A stretch of DNA of 64,000 nt from Mantamonas sphyraenae (lineage: Eukaryota > CRuMs > Mantamonadidae), in NCBI GenBank assembly GCA_026936335.1, contig JAPMXV010000072.1, positions 186,001-250,000 of the forward strand, written 5' to 3'. Below, in pieces: positions 37,901-46,121 of the stretch. The translations under genes and the position numbers were made by a program. The notes below the pieces were generated by a model. The model was not told where the DNA came from and did no database searches. It saw nothing but the letters and a program-made list of their open reading frames with translations. Within the stretch, counting starts at the first letter, position 1. Every line of letters begins with the position of its first letter.

Positions 37901-39594
37901 CTGGGTTCTTTGGGTGGCATGGAGAATGCGTGCCGTGCGCCACGTCGGTGCGCCAGTGCAGCTGCGTCGACCAATTCATCCAGGGATGTCGGTTGGTCAC
38001 GGGAAGTGTGCTCCACAGGCCCCAGTCGATCATGAACGGGTCTGACACCTTTGTGGGCGTGCTGCCATGTCCTGTGGCGAGCGCGTGCTCGGCGCTGGTG
38101 CAAAACAATGCTGGACAGCGCAACAGCACACTGTCATGCTCTCCGGGGTACCGGAATGGATCGAGATTGTGTTCAGAGTGCGACCATGGGTACTATCGGA
38201 GTGGAAAGGCGTGTGCGGCATGCCCTGCGGGCGGAGTGTTTGCGGTGAGCGTTGTGGCGTGGGTGGTGATCTTTGTGGCAGCAGTGGTGGTTGTCAATCG
38301 GCTGCAAAAGTACAGCGGTGGCGAGACGGCGACGCTGAAGATTCTGCTGTTCTTCTGGCAGGTGTTTAGTGTGATTGAGACGAGCGCCATGAGCCTGGGA
38401 GCGGTTCTGGACAGCGCGGTGTCTCACCACGAAATCGACGGCGGAGTACTCGCGTCTATATCGCGTGTGCTCCATTGGATTCTTGTCGAGGTGGCCGGAC
38501 TTGTGAATTTGTCACCGACCTCGGCGGCGTGCATGTTTGCACCACCAGCCGGTTTCACCGAACCGTGGGAAGCCGAGTTTTTCCTGGGAGGTGTGCTGAT
38601 GCTGCCAATGGTGGCGATTGGGGTTTTTCTGTCCTACATGTACAACCGGTGGGCGCGATTTCGCGATTCGGATGGAAGGCGCGGACGGGAGTTTGTGGAG
38701 CTGCACAACGGGGTCGCCTCTGCGGACGACGATGAAGATGGTCTGAAGGGGGTGCCAGTGACGATTCGACATCATGTGGGTGGGGTGCTATTGTTTGCGA
38801 TGCACGTGGCGTATGGGCCGGTGCTGTTGCACAGCATGTCGCTGATGATGTGCACAGACACAAACACGGGGGCGGCGGAGCCGGATGGGCTGATGTTTTT
38901 GAACATGATGCCCTTTCTGGCTTGTCAAGGGCCAGAAAGCAGGCACGGGGCGCTGCTGGGGGTTCGGACGACTGCGTGGATGCTGTTTTTGGTCATTGGC
39001 GTGGGGTTGCCGGTCCTTGACGCGGCCGTCCTGTGGCGGCTGCGCAGAGAGAGGCAGCTGGAGCAAGCGTGGGCCAAAACGACGTTTGGATTTCTGTACC
39101 GATGCTACCGGGACGAGAATGTTTTGTACGAGCTGGTTGTGTTGCTGCGTCGATTTGTGATCACGCTACTGGTCACCGCGGTACCGTACTATGCATCGGT
39201 GACGTTCTTCATGTTGTTGTTTGCCACTCTGACGGCCTCCATTTGGTTCCATGCCAAGAGGATGCCGTTCCGGCGAAGACTGGACAACCAGCTGGAGAGC
39301 GTGAGTCTGCATTGCCTGAACGCGCAGCTGGTCGTGGGCGCGGCAATTGTGCTCAGCAACGACACGTTTGACAGTTCGATGATCGGATTGGCGACAGTGG
39401 TGATCGTGACGGCAACGTTTGTGGTGGGGATGCTGCTGTTTGCGGTGATGGGTGGGAAGCAGGTGTGGATGGCTGTGAGGTGGATGCGGGTGAAAGTGGG
39501 AGGACGGAGTCGCCCAGAGGGGTTGTTGGTGGAGAGGCTGTTGGATGGGGAAGAGGGGGAGGAGGATGGAGCGCGTGGGGAGACAGGAAAATGA
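34936..39594 (+). CDS. Large LRR receptor-like multi-pass membrane protein
   Basis: Single exon, 1552 residues from the ATG at 34936. Seen: a signal peptide (residues 1-25, VVLAFLLLGCCVQIAMG) and a Cys-containing cap with WSGVDCNA as in LRR N-terminal caps. About thirty plant-type/Shoc2-like 23-residue LRRs run from about 105 to 940. A Cys-rich stretch (CWCRTGFFGWHGECVPC; CSECDHGYYRSGKACAACPAGG) resembles GCC2/GCC3 ephrin-receptor-like repeats. About eight membrane segments occupy 1101-1515, with the LKILLFFWQV motif seen in many protist proteins of this design. The tail is short and acidic. I infer a surface receptor or adhesion protein; no kinase domain is present. The ligand is unknown. 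Its stop overlaps the start of the next gene. Confidence 0.8.
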   Translation: MQFEMLKPVVLAFLLLGCCVQIAMGGCAERTQLVGLLESTGTSVVMNNKCYCEWSGVDCNATMSFNATEACCGSGRFVTGITLRAMSAVSLPDSVRAFGGQLRRFEILGSVSPVPVLPEWLGDFAALQVLKVTNVGLARVPDALQKLTELQELVLYGNVLERVPTWVWALPRLSTLDWSENSLSELDDGVANATQLQSLKLWKNALGTLPEKFGEMRNLRTLDVSENQLQAFPASMEGLGLLESLLASQNQLAAFDATGMVSLETLVLNNNIVSNLSLSLGSLRRLKQIDMSDNALESLPEEIGQLGASLVSLDVTGNPRLQRVPDSICNLFSLQRLAMTGCPVVELPANIGRLGNLTSLLVTDSELTHVPESIGQLAKLTALWLAGSAALKELPASMGKLRNLESLFLSYLPLSEVPGWVCNLTQLRAVDFSYNRIRTLPACIGDLQKLNGLVLNNNELETLPESFVQLKSLNTLNLKFNRLKVLPRGFGGLSLLHTLELSNNPLTALPDDLTLLSSLDVLRLDNTSLVRLPDGMDVMRLSWLTMDNTPLKRLPASLGNLVTLRILSVAHAELEELPAEMGRLTNLSQITLTANRLTSLPELGLMKRLTFLDVSNNSLRHLPESLCDCTALNIVDASDNLLTMLPSKMHQLVRLSTLDVSKNMITELPLSMSGLVKLDTLLVDHNLIAGSMPRWIYRLASLVTLRMANNSLDDLLAGYTCSVSFKKLVTLDVSGNKIAGKVPASFFSLPALRSLNLARNRLVGFSHLCGSALTRSKTLVSVDLHSNQFVSLDEAVLNLRMLETLDARGNRLRDVLTLGGRSFASTRLRTLILRDNQLPRIHFDARSSAFSQLVELDLSNNTHMYGDVLTMPRMPVAEQIDLSDTALEGDLNGLPVIASLRRLDVHNTRISGAFGASYNHIGSSNSLWYADVRNTSIVLASGATDWLVVQAGKQFANGNVTCPEVSDTRGTLQFYYEPSNWMERCWCRTGFFGWHGECVPCATSVRQCSCVDQFIQGCRLVTGSVLHRPQSIMNGSDTFVGVLPCPVASACSALVQNNAGQRNSTLSCSPGYRNGSRLCSECDHGYYRSGKACAACPAGGVFAVSVVAWVVIFVAAVVVVNRLQKYSGGETATLKILLFFWQVFSVIETSAMSLGAVLDSAVSHHEIDGGVLASISRVLHWILVEVAGLVNLSPTSAACMFAPPAGFTEPWEAEFFLGGVLMLPMVAIGVFLSYMYNRWARFRDSDGRRGREFVELHNGVASADDDEDGLKGVPVTIRHHVGGVLLFAMHVAYGPVLLHSMSLMMCTDTNTGAAEPDGLMFLNMMPFLACQGPESRHGALLGVRTTAWMLFLVIGVGLPVLDAAVLWRLRRERQLEQAWAKTTFGFLYRCYRDENVLYELVVLLRRFVITLLVTAVPYYASVTFFMLLFATLTASIWFHAKRMPFRRRLDNQLESVSLHCLNAQLVVGAAIVLSNDTFDSSMIGLATVVIVTATFVVGMLLFAVMGGKQVWMAVRWMRVKVGGRSRPEGLLVERLLDGEEGEEDGARGETGK

Positions 39595-40405
39595 ACTTGG
39601 ACGTGGCCGGAAGAAAGCGGCTGCTGACCCTTGTCCGCGAGGGTGCTGGCGAGGAGGAGCTGCTCGAGGTGATTGGAGGGATGACGAGGGTGCGTCTGCG
39701 TGGGGAGTTGGACTTGTTCAACTCGATGGTGCGTGGGAAGGACTTGGAACAGGTTTGCAGGGCGCTGGCCTGCTTTTGGACGGGGTGTCTGGGGCAAAGG
39801 CAGTGGGTGCGTTTGGAGAGATGCTGAAGAAGAACACGACTTTGCAGGAGCTTGCGCTAGGGAGGGAGGCGCGGGATGAAGAGAACCAGGCCGCCCTGCT
39901 GAAGGGATTGGAGGACAACTGGACGTTTTGGAGGCTATCGTCTGTTGGAGCAAGCTCGGGTTTGCTACGGAAGCTGGCTGAGAACCAACGGCTGGGGGCG
40001 ACGTTCTCAGCAGCGGCAGAGGCAGGGGATGTGGAGTGGATGGAGAGGTTGAGGGAGAAGGGTGTGGATGTGAACACCAGGGGAGGGGCCAGAACGGCGT
40101 TGGAGGGAGCTGTGATGGGAGATCAGGAGTTTGTGGTGGAGGTGTTGCGGGCGTGGGGCGCGAGGCCAAGGGAGAGAACGAGGGAGCTGGTGAGGGGGAA
40201 AGGGTGGAGAAAGGCGTGGCATTGGATTGGGTGGGGTGGACAGGTGGATGAGGCGATGGAGGTGGCGTTGGTGATGAACGGGGAGGAGAGGGAGGTGATG
40301 TTTGGGTGTGGTGGGATGGAGGGGTACGCACCGACTGCACAGTGGATGACACTGCCGGATGAGGTGATGGAGAGGGTGGTTGGGTGGGTGGGGAGGGGAG
40401 GGTGA
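39591..40405 (+). CDS. LRR-family member 1, short form (ankyrin-like plus C-terminal F-box-like module)
   Basis: Proposed exons 39591-39689 and 39761-40405, 247 residues. The 71-bp intron (GTGCGT donor, TTTGCAG acceptor) joins two frames in phase and leaves a first exon of 99 bp, like its paralogues (90-102 bp). The 33-residue N-terminal domain (RKRLLTLVREGAGEEELLEV) aligns with those of the longer members. Only one LRR-like unit remains (AFGEMLKKNTTLQELALG). Two ankyrin-like repeats follow (AEAGDVEWMERLREKGVD; GDQEFVVEVLRAWGA), then the conserved tail GWRKAWHWIGW...LPDEVMERVVGWVG. A shorter 32-bp intron at 39729-39760 is also in phase. ATG and the previous gene's TGA overlap as ATGA. Confidence 0.65.
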
Positions 40406-40530
40406 GAGAGTGGGAGGTGAATCAAGCGCAGTGGCATCCAACGTGATTGACAAGGTAGAGGAGTTGTTGGGTCGGTTGGTGTCGACGGTTGGTGGCGTTC
40501 ATGCTGACGGGGAAATGCAGAGTGGACGAG

Positions 40531-42244
40531 ATGAGCTCACAGGAGATTGTTGATTGGGGTGTCCTGCTGCAAAGTGGGGACCATGAACGCATTTGCAGTC
40601 AATTGAACGCAATGGGAGAGGTTTGTTTTCCTGAGGGACCGGGAGAGCGTGATGGGACGCGTCCTGACACATGGTGAACAGGGACTGAGCCTGTTTGGAA
40701 AGAAGCTGGGAGGAAGACAACAAGCAGCGGCTCTGGCAAAGGCGTTGAGCGGGAACAAGAGCCTGCGGAGGTTGAATCTGTACAACAACTGCATCGACGA
40801 CGAGGGAGCAGAAGCAGTCGCAGAGGCTTTGAGAAGGAACCGCAGCTTGCAGAGCTTGAATATGGGTCACAATCGAATTTGCGACGGAGGTGCAGCTGCT
40901 CTGGGGCAGGCACTGAGTGAAAACTTCACCTTGAAGGTGCTGTATCTGCAAGACAACAACATCACTGGCTTTGGGGCAGCAGCTCTGGCAAAGGGATTGA
41001 GCGGGAACAAGAGCTTGCAGACCGTGAACTTGAGCAGCAACGGAATTGGCTCAGAAGGAGCAGTGGCCTTGGCCAAGGCTCTAGGTGAGGGTGATATGTT
41101 GCAGACACTGTCTCTCTGTAGTAATAGCATTGGTGCAGAAGGGGCCGCAGCTCTGGCAAAGGCGTTGGCAGTGAGCAAGAGCCTGCGGAAGTTGATCCTG
41201 TACACAAACGGCATTGGTGCGGAAGGAGCAGCAGCACTGGGACAGGCATTGGCAAAGAACTGCAGCTTGACGATGATGGATGTTGGGAGCAACAACATCG
41301 GTGCGCAAGGGGCAATCGCTCTCTTGCAAGGAGTGGGCAAGAACCGCAGCTTGACTCGACTCGACTTGTGGAGCAACAACGTCGAATCAGAGGGAGCCAC
41401 GGCACTGGCCAAGGCATTAGCCCAGAACAGCAGCTTGCAGATGGTGGACTTTTGCGATAACAACATTGGCGACCAAGGAGCAGCAGCACTCGGGGAGGAG
41501 CTCGTCAAGAACAGCAGTTTGCAGAGCCTGAACCTAGGATACAACGGCATTGGGGCCGAAGGAGCAGCTTCACTGGCCAAAGCACTGTGTATGAACAGCT
41601 GCTTGCAGACCCTCTTTCTCAACGGCAACGGGATTGCCGATGAAGGAGCAGCAGCAGTTGCGCAAGCACTCAGTGAGAACAGCAGCTTGCAGACACTGAA
41701 CCTGGGCAGGAATAACATTGGACACACAGGTTTGGCGGCACTGGCGAAAGCGATGGAGGGCAATCGATCGTGCTGGAGCATGCGAGAAATCGGCAGCGAC
41801 GCAATTGCGTTGTGCACTCGGAGGAACGAGGAGAAACACAGGGAGTTTGTGGAGTGTGGGGATGTGAAGAAGATGCGAGAGTTGAGGGAGTGGGGCGTGC
41901 CACTGGACACGTCTGCGGGGGAGCGAGAGAGGACGGCGATGGAGAGAGCAGTGCAGCGAGCGGATGACGGGATTGTGGAGGAGTTGCGGGCGTGGGGTGC
42001 GAGGCCGAGGATGGAAACGGTGGAGATGGTGAGGGAGGAAGGGTGGAGGAAGGCGTGGCATTGGATTGGGTGGTGTGGGCAGGTGGATGAGGCGATGGAG
42101 GTGGCGTTGGTGATGAATGGGGAGGAGAGAGAGGTGATGTTTGGGTGTGGTGGGATGGAGGGGTACGCACCGACTGCACAGTGGATGACACTGCCGGATG
42201 AGGTGATGGAGAGGGTGGTTGGGTGGGTGGGGAGGGGAGGGTGA
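40531..42244 (+). CDS. LRR-family member 2 (RNI-type LRR, ankyrin-like, F-box-like tail), copy A
   Basis: Exons 40531-40620 and 40682-42244 (61-bp intron, phase 0), 550 residues. The first 30 residues are the family's N-terminal domain (VDWGVLLQSGDHERICSQL). Then come about thirteen 28-residue repeats of the ribonuclease-inhibitor/NLRC3 type (NNIGAEGAAALAKAL consensus). A loop with CWSMREIG leads to two ankyrin-like units (FVECGDVKKMRELREWGV; DDGIVEELRAWGA) and the common C-terminal module. RNI-type LRRs form horseshoes that bind proteins; I infer recognition. There is no NACHT ATPase, so this is not a full NLR. Three extra ATGs upstream in the same frame (from 40489 on) are less likely starts, because the paralogue at 44280 begins at the equivalent MSS. 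Confidence 0.8.
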
Positions 42245-42369
42245 GAGAGTGGGAGGTGAATCAAGCGCAGTGGCATCCAACGTGATTGACAAGGTAGAGG
42301 AGTTGTTGGGTCGGTTGGTGTCGACGGTTGGTGGCGTTCATGCTGACGGGGAAATGCAGAGTGGACGAG

Positions 42370-44083
42370 ATGAGCTCACAGGAGATTGTTGATTGGGGTG
42401 TCCTGCTGCAAAGTGGGGACCATGAACGCATTTGCAGTCAATTGAACGCAATGGGAGAGGTTTGTTTTCCTGAGGGACCGGGAGAGCGTGATGGGACGCG
42501 TCCTGACACATGGTGAACAGGGACTGAGCCTGTTTGGAAAGAAGCTGGGAGGAAGACAACAAGCAGCGGCTCTGGCAAAGGCGTTGAGCGGGAACAAGAG
42601 CTTGCACACGTTGAATCTGTACAACAACTGCATCGACGACGAGGGAGCAGAAGCAGTCGCAGAGGCTTTGAGAAGGAACCGCAGCTTGCAGAGCTTGAAT
42701 ATGGGTCACAATCGAATTTGCGACGGAGGTGCAGCTGCTCTGGGGCAGGCACTGAGTGAAAACTTCACCTTGAAGGTGCTGTGTCTGCAAAACAACAACA
42801 TCACTGGCTTTGGGGCAGCAGCTCTGGCAAAGGGATTGAGCGGGAACAAGAGCTTGCAGACCGTGAACTTGAGCAGCAACGGAATTGGCTCAGAAGGAGC
42901 AGTGGCCTTGGCCAAGGCTCTAGGTGAGGGTGATATGTTGCAGACACTGTCTCTCTGTAGTAATAGCATTGGTGCAGAAGGGGCCGCAGCTCTGGCAAAG
43001 GCGTTGGCAGTGAGCAAGAGCCTGCGGAAGTTGATCCTGTACACAAACGGCATTGGTGCGGAAGGAGCAGCAGCACTGGGACAGGCATTGGCAAAGAACT
43101 GCAGCTTGACGATGATGGATGTTGGGAGCAACAACATCGGTGCGCAAGGGGCAATCGCTCTCTTGCAAGGAGCGGGCAAGAACCGCAGCTTGACTCGACT
43201 CGACTTGTGGAGCAACAACGTCGAATCAGAGGGAGCCACGGCACTGGCCAAGGCATTAGCCCAGAACAGCAGCTTGCAGATGGTGGACTTTTGCGATAAC
43301 AACATTGGCGACAAAGGAGCAGCAGCACTCGGGGAGGAGCTCGTCAAGAACAGCAGTTTGCAGAGCCTGAACTTAGGATACAACGGCATTGGGGCCGAAG
43401 GAGCAGCTTCACTGGCGCAGGCACTGTGTATGAACAGCTGCTTGCAGACCCTCTTTCTCAACGGCAACGGGATTGCCGATGAAGGAGCAGCCGCAGTTGC
43501 GCAAGCACTGAGTGAGAACAGCAGCTTGCAGACACTGAACCTGGGCGGGAATAACATTGGATACACAGGTTTGGCGGCACTGGCGAAAGCGATGGAGGGC
43601 AATCGATCGTGCTGGAGCTTGCGAGAAATCGGCAGCGACGCAATTGCGTTGTGCACTCGGAGGAACAAGGAGAAACACAGGGAGTTTGTGGAGTGTGGGG
43701 ATGTGAAGAAGATGCGAGAGTTGAGGGAGTGGGGCGTGCCACTGGACACGTCTGCGGGGGAGCGAGAGAGGACGGCGATGGAGAGAGCCGTGCAGCGAGG
43801 GGATGACGGGATTGTGGTGGAGTTGCGGGCGTGGGGTGCGAGGCCGAGGATGGAAACGGTGGAGATGGTGAGGGAGGAAGGGTGGAGGAAGGCGTGGCAT
43901 TGGATTGGGTGGTGTGGGCAGGTGGATGAGGCGATGGAGGTGGCGTTGGTGATGAATGGGGAGGAGAGGGAGGTGATGTTTGAGTGTGGTGGGATGGAGG
44001 GGTACGAACCGACTGCACAGTGGATGACACTGCCAGATGAGGTGATGGAGAGGGTGGTGCAGTGGGTGGGGAGGGGAGGGTGA
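42370..44083 (+). CDS. LRR-family member 3, copy B of the tandem duplicate
   Basis: Exons 42370-42459 and 42521-44083, 550 residues, same plan as copy A. Differences sit mostly in variable LRR positions (LRRLN to LHTLN; YLQDNN to CLQNNN; DQGAA to DKGAA; GRNNIGH to GGNNIGY) and in the last 45 residues (GCGG to ECGG, YAPT to YEPT, VVGWVG to VVQWVG). The tail differs from both copy A and member 1, which share theirs. So copy B probably keeps the older 3' end and copy A is the hybrid. Function is as for copy A. Confidence 0.8.
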
Positions 44084-44279
44084 GAGGGGGGAAGCGCTGT
44101 GGGGAGCAAGGCATCCAACAACCGTCACATTCCAACAGGAATTCGAATGTAGGTAGAGTGAAGCTGGATAGAGAACGTGCGGGATGGGGAGCGTGGCTGC
44201 AGAAGGGGAAGAATGAGAAAAGTCTGCATTCGCGCTTCGCGCTCACCCAATTTTCGACACAACGCGCAAACAAAGGACA

Positions 44280-46080
44280 ATGAGCTCTCTCGAGGTTGAT
44301 GACTGGGTGGCTTTGTTGCAGAACGGGGATCTTGACCAGATTTGTAGTGCACTGGAGGCAGAGGGGGAGGTTGGTTGGAACGAGTGGGTGGATTGCGGGC
44401 CAGCAAACGGCGTGTGCGCTGACACTCGGGGCACAGACGTTGGGAATTTGTGACAAGGGGATAGGAGACAAAGAGGCAATGGCGCTGGCCAAGGCGCTGG
44501 GGAAGAACAGCAGCTTGAAGAGTCTGGACCTCCACAGCAACAGCATCGGGGCAGAAGGCGCAGCAGCGTTGGCGCAGGGACTGGCCGAGAACGGGAGCTT
44601 GCGGGAGCTGAACCTCAGACACAACAACATCAGAGCAGGAGGAGCAGCAGCACTGGCACAGGCACTGAGTGAAAAGAACAGCTTGCAGACGCTGGACCTC
44701 AGACACAACCGCATCGGGAACGAAGGAGCAGGATATCTTGGGCAAGCACTGAGTGGGAACACGAGCTTGCACACTCTGATTCTCTGGGACAACAGCATCG
44801 GGGCAGGAGGAGCAGCAGCGCTGGCGCAGGGACTGGCCGAGAACGGGAGCTTGCGGGAGCTGGACCTCGTGAACAACAATATCGGGGACGACGGAGCAGC
44901 AACACTTGCGCAAGCACTGAGTGGGAACACATCCTTGCGGACACTGAACCTCTGGAACAACAGCATCGGGGCAGGAGGCGCAGCAGCGATGGCGCAGGCA
45001 CTGGCCAAGAATGGCAGCTTGCGGGCACTGAACCTCGTCAGCAACACCATCGGAGATGAAGGAGCAGCAGCACTTGCGCAAGCACTGAGTGGGAACACGA
45101 GCTTGCAGAAACTGGACATCTGGGACAACGACATCGGGGACGAAGGAGCAGCAGCACTGGCGCAAGCACTCGGTGCGAACACGAGCTTGCACACTCTGAA
45201 CCTACCCGGAAACAGCATTGAAGCAGAAGGCGCAGCAGCGCTGGCGCAGGGACTGGCCAAGAACGGCAGCTTGCGGGAGCTGAACCTCATGAACAACAAT
45301 ATCGGGGACGAAGGAGCAGCAGCAGTTGCGCAAGCACTGAGTGAGAACAATGGCTTGCAGAGACTGGGCCTCAGCATCAACAGCATTGAGGCAGAAGGCG
45401 CAGCAGCGCTGGCGCAGGGACTGGCCAAGAACGGCAGCTTGCGGGCACTGAACCTCGTGAACAACAATTTCGGGGACGAAGGAGCAGCAGCATTTGCGCA
45501 AACACTGAGTGTGAACACGAGCTTGCAAGTGCTGGACCTCCGCTTCAACAACATTGAGGCAGAAGGGGCAGCAGCTCTGGCCACGGCAATGGAAGGCAAC
45601 CGAGCTTGCTGGGAGATCAGAGGTGTCAGCGACGAAGCACTGGAATTGATCTTGAAGAGGAACAAGGAGCAGCATGTGGAGTTTGTGGAGTGTGGGGATG
45701 TGGAAAAGATGCAGGAGTTGATGGAGTGGGGGGTGCCTTTGGACACGTTTGCGGGAGAGCGAGAGGAGACTGCGCTGAAGCGAGCTGTGCAGCAAGGAGA
45801 TGAGGGGATTGTGGAGGTGTTGCGGGCGTGGGGTGCGAAGCCGAGGTTGAGAACAGTGGAGATGGTGAGGGAGGGAGGATGGAGGAGGGAGTGGCATTGG
45901 ATTGGGTGGGGTGCGGAGGTGGACGAGGCGATGGAGGTTGCGCTGGTGATGAATGGAGAGGAGAGGGAGGCGATGCTTGTGTCTGGAGGGATGGATGCGT
46001 ATGAACCGACTGCGCAGTGGATGACACTGCCAGGAGAGGTGATGGAGAGGGTGGTTGGGTGGGTGGGGAGGGGAGGGTGA
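44280..46080 (+). CDS. LRR-family member 4
   Basis: Exons 44280-44369 and 44437-46080 (67-bp intron, phase 0), 577 residues. The N-terminal domain is VDDWVALLQNGDLDQICSAL. About fourteen 28-residue LRRs follow, in which two repeat types alternate: NSIGAEGAAALAQGLAKNGS and NNIGDEGAAALAQALSGNTS. The array therefore grew by copying two-unit pairs. Then come CWEIRGVSDEAL, two ankyrin-like units and the C-terminal module, where LPDE is LPGE. Its 196-bp upstream spacer (44084-44279) holds nothing I recognise. The ABCA-type gene starts 41 bp after its stop. Confidence 0.8.
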
Positions 46081-46121
46081 GAGAGGGAGAGGGTGGCGAA
46101 TGCCAGCCCAAACGAAAAAGC

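Larger units (their letters stand above)
40406..44083 (+). repeat. Tandem duplication of a 1839-bp gene-containing unit
   Basis: The unit 40406-42244 repeats at 42245-44083 with a constant 1839-bp offset, covering the upstream spacer, both exons and the intron. By my count about 18 codons differ in amino acid and about 9 silently across 551 codons, so it is recent. The homology runs leftward into the 3' end of LRR-family member 1. This fits unequal crossing-over inside the conserved C-terminal module. Confidence 0.93.

Noticed and set aside
39729-39760. A 32-bp intron in LRR-family member 1
   Set aside because: In phase, but shorter than all other introns here; the overlapping 71-bp intron (39690-39760) gives a first exon matching the paralogues in size and sequence.
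40867-44121. Long antisense frames (over 460 codons) across the duplicated LRR genes
   Set aside because: Mirror of the repetitive LRR codons; they appear identically in both copies and lack any family signature, while the sense strand encodes canonical RNI-type LRRs with a phase-consistent intron.
44084-44279. A tRNA or small RNA gene in the spacer before LRR-family member 4
   Set aside because: I looked for A/B-box-like sequences and a cloverleaf; TTCGAAT is present but without a matching stem or acceptor arm.
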